Position numbers and translations under genes: made by a program. The notes beneath the pieces are model-generated. The model searched no databases. It had not been told where the DNA came from and was given only the letters and a program-made list of their open reading frames with translations. Positions 43,014-43,591 of a DNA stretch of 43,591 bases are shown here, piece by piece (the first letter of the stretch is position 1; every line of letters starts with the position of its first letter). This stretch comes from an uncultured Hyphomicrobiales bacterium (GTDB lineage Bacteria; Pseudomonadota; Alphaproteobacteria; Rhizobiales; Beijerinckiaceae), in NCBI GenBank assembly GCA_903884435.1, contig CAISEY010000402.1:1-43591 (forward strand), given 5' to 3'.

Positions 43014-43591
43014 TCAGTGATCGGAACCCGTGATGCGGGGCAGATTTTCGTAGGAATGGAAAGCCGGCGGAGACGGCAGGGTCCATTCAAGCGTCGTCGC
43101 GCCCTCGCCCCAGGGATTCGCGGGCGCCGGCACCTTCTTCGTGAAGGCGTCGAACAGCATGTAAAGGAACACGAGAAGGCTCGCGGCGGTGATCTCCGCG
43201 CCGATCGTGGAAACGTAGTTCCAGGTCGCGTAGGCGTCGGGATAATCGATGTAGCGGCGCGGCATGCCCGCGAGACCGAGGAAATGCTGCGGGAAGAACA
43301 CGATGTTGACGCCCGCGAACAACAGCCAGAAGTGCAGCCGCCCCAAAGTCTCGTTGTACATGTAGCCCGACATTTTCGGGAACCAGTAGTAGAAGCCCGC
43401 GAAGATCGCGAACACCGCTCCGAGCGACATCGTGTAGTGGAAGTGAGCCACGACGTAGTAGGTCTCGTGCAGCGCGCGGTCGATGCCGGCGTTGGCGAGA
43501 ACGACGCCGGTGACGCCGCCGACCGTGAACAGGAAGATGAACCCGACCGCCCAGATCATCGGCAGGCGGAACGAAATTGATCCGCCCCACA
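43014..43591 (-). CDS. ctaD: cytochrome c oxidase subunit I, C-terminal part (5' end outside window)
   Basis: Catalytic subunit of the aa3 oxidase. The visible 3' part encodes about 192 residues from [17 protein letters not shown], with [20 protein letters not shown] holding the two histidines that bind heme a3 and heme a, then [16 protein letters not shown] and the [11 protein letters not shown] segment. The end PRITGSDH is the normal short tail. The frame is open to the window edge. coxB, normally upstream, would lie outside. It heads the visible oxidase run ctaD-ctaB-CoxF-ctaG-ctaE-DUF983-surf1. Confidence 0.96.
   Translation of the reverse strand, partial: WGGSISFRLPMIWAVGFIFLFTVGGVTGVVLANAGIDRALHETYYVVAHFHYTMSLGAVFAIFAGFYYWFPKMSGYMYNETLGRLHFWLLFAGVNIVFFPQHFLGLAGMPRRYIDYPDAYATWNYVSTIGAEITAASLLVFLYMLFDAFTKKVPAPANPWGEGATTLEWTLPSPPAFHSYENLPRITGSDH

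Noticed and set aside
43005-43015. GGACGTCAACGTC-like sequence near the ctaD stop, similar to one at 13849-13862
   Set aside because: Both overlap stop codons in GC-rich DNA and are imperfect palindromes; the similarity is probably chance.
1-43591. Search for tRNA genes, CRISPR repeats, transposases or phage genes
   Set aside because: None was recognised on either strand; alternating strands and short gaps give no sign of a bounded mobile element.

Overview
The window is high-GC DNA, roughly two-thirds G+C by eye, with tightly packed genes, short gaps and many 1-4 nt stop/start overlaps. The cytochrome oxidase order ctaD-ctaB-small membrane protein-ctaG-ctaE-DUF983-SURF1, the thiO-S-G-E operon and the many orphan tricarboxylate-type binding proteins point to an alphaproteobacterium, probably Hyphomicrobiales. 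The family-level placement is inference from gene order and protein wording only.

Layout. (1) 1-5475, minus strand: glyS (its 3' end lies outside the window), a double CDGSH iron-sulfur protein, and the thiamin operon thiO-thiS-thiG-thiE behind a clear TPP riboswitch and a candidate promoter. (2) About 5.6-31.3 kb: a long catabolic and transport region in alternating strands. It holds a two-component flavin monooxygenase (NtaA/DszA type), three metal-dependent amidohydrolases (two LigI-like, one ACMSD-like), a lanthanide-type PQQ dehydrogenase, three cupin proteins, an acetoacetate decarboxylase with an in-frame stop, three Bug/TctC binding proteins without TctA or TctB, one complete SsuABC-type ABC importer with two binding proteins, a second ABC importer split across a divergent promoter, and a hyuA-hyuB-M24-M24 operon. 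No transcription regulator is visible in this region. (3) 31.3-37.9 kb: a small unknown protein, OsmC-like protein, MFS exporter, pgi, a YcbB-type L,D-transpeptidase and an EamA transporter. (4) 37.9 kb to the end, minus strand: a short MetE-like zinc protein, then SURF1, DUF983, ctaE, ctaG, a CoxF-like peptide, ctaB and the 3' part of ctaD, which together supply subunits and assembly factors of an aa3-type oxidase.

How the parts may work together. Regions 1, 3 and 4 are housekeeping. Region 2 looks like a substrate-scavenging and degradation locus, with low-affinity and ABC-type capture of small organic acids or aromatics, flavin and cupin oxygenation, PQQ-linked periplasmic alcohol oxidation, and lactonase, decarboxylase or hydantoinase chemistry downstream. 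The substrate cannot be read from the sequence. The most unusual items are the broken adc, the AT-rich in-frame patch in glyS, the Asp-Tyr-Asp motif and missing Cys-Cys pair of the PQQ enzyme, the M24 and cupin paralogues that lost metal ligands, and two inverted repeats that look like operators in divergent intergenic regions. No tRNA, rRNA, CRISPR array, insertion sequence or phage gene was seen. No gene-free stretch exceeds 300 bases; the longest (5325-5618) holds the TPP riboswitch.
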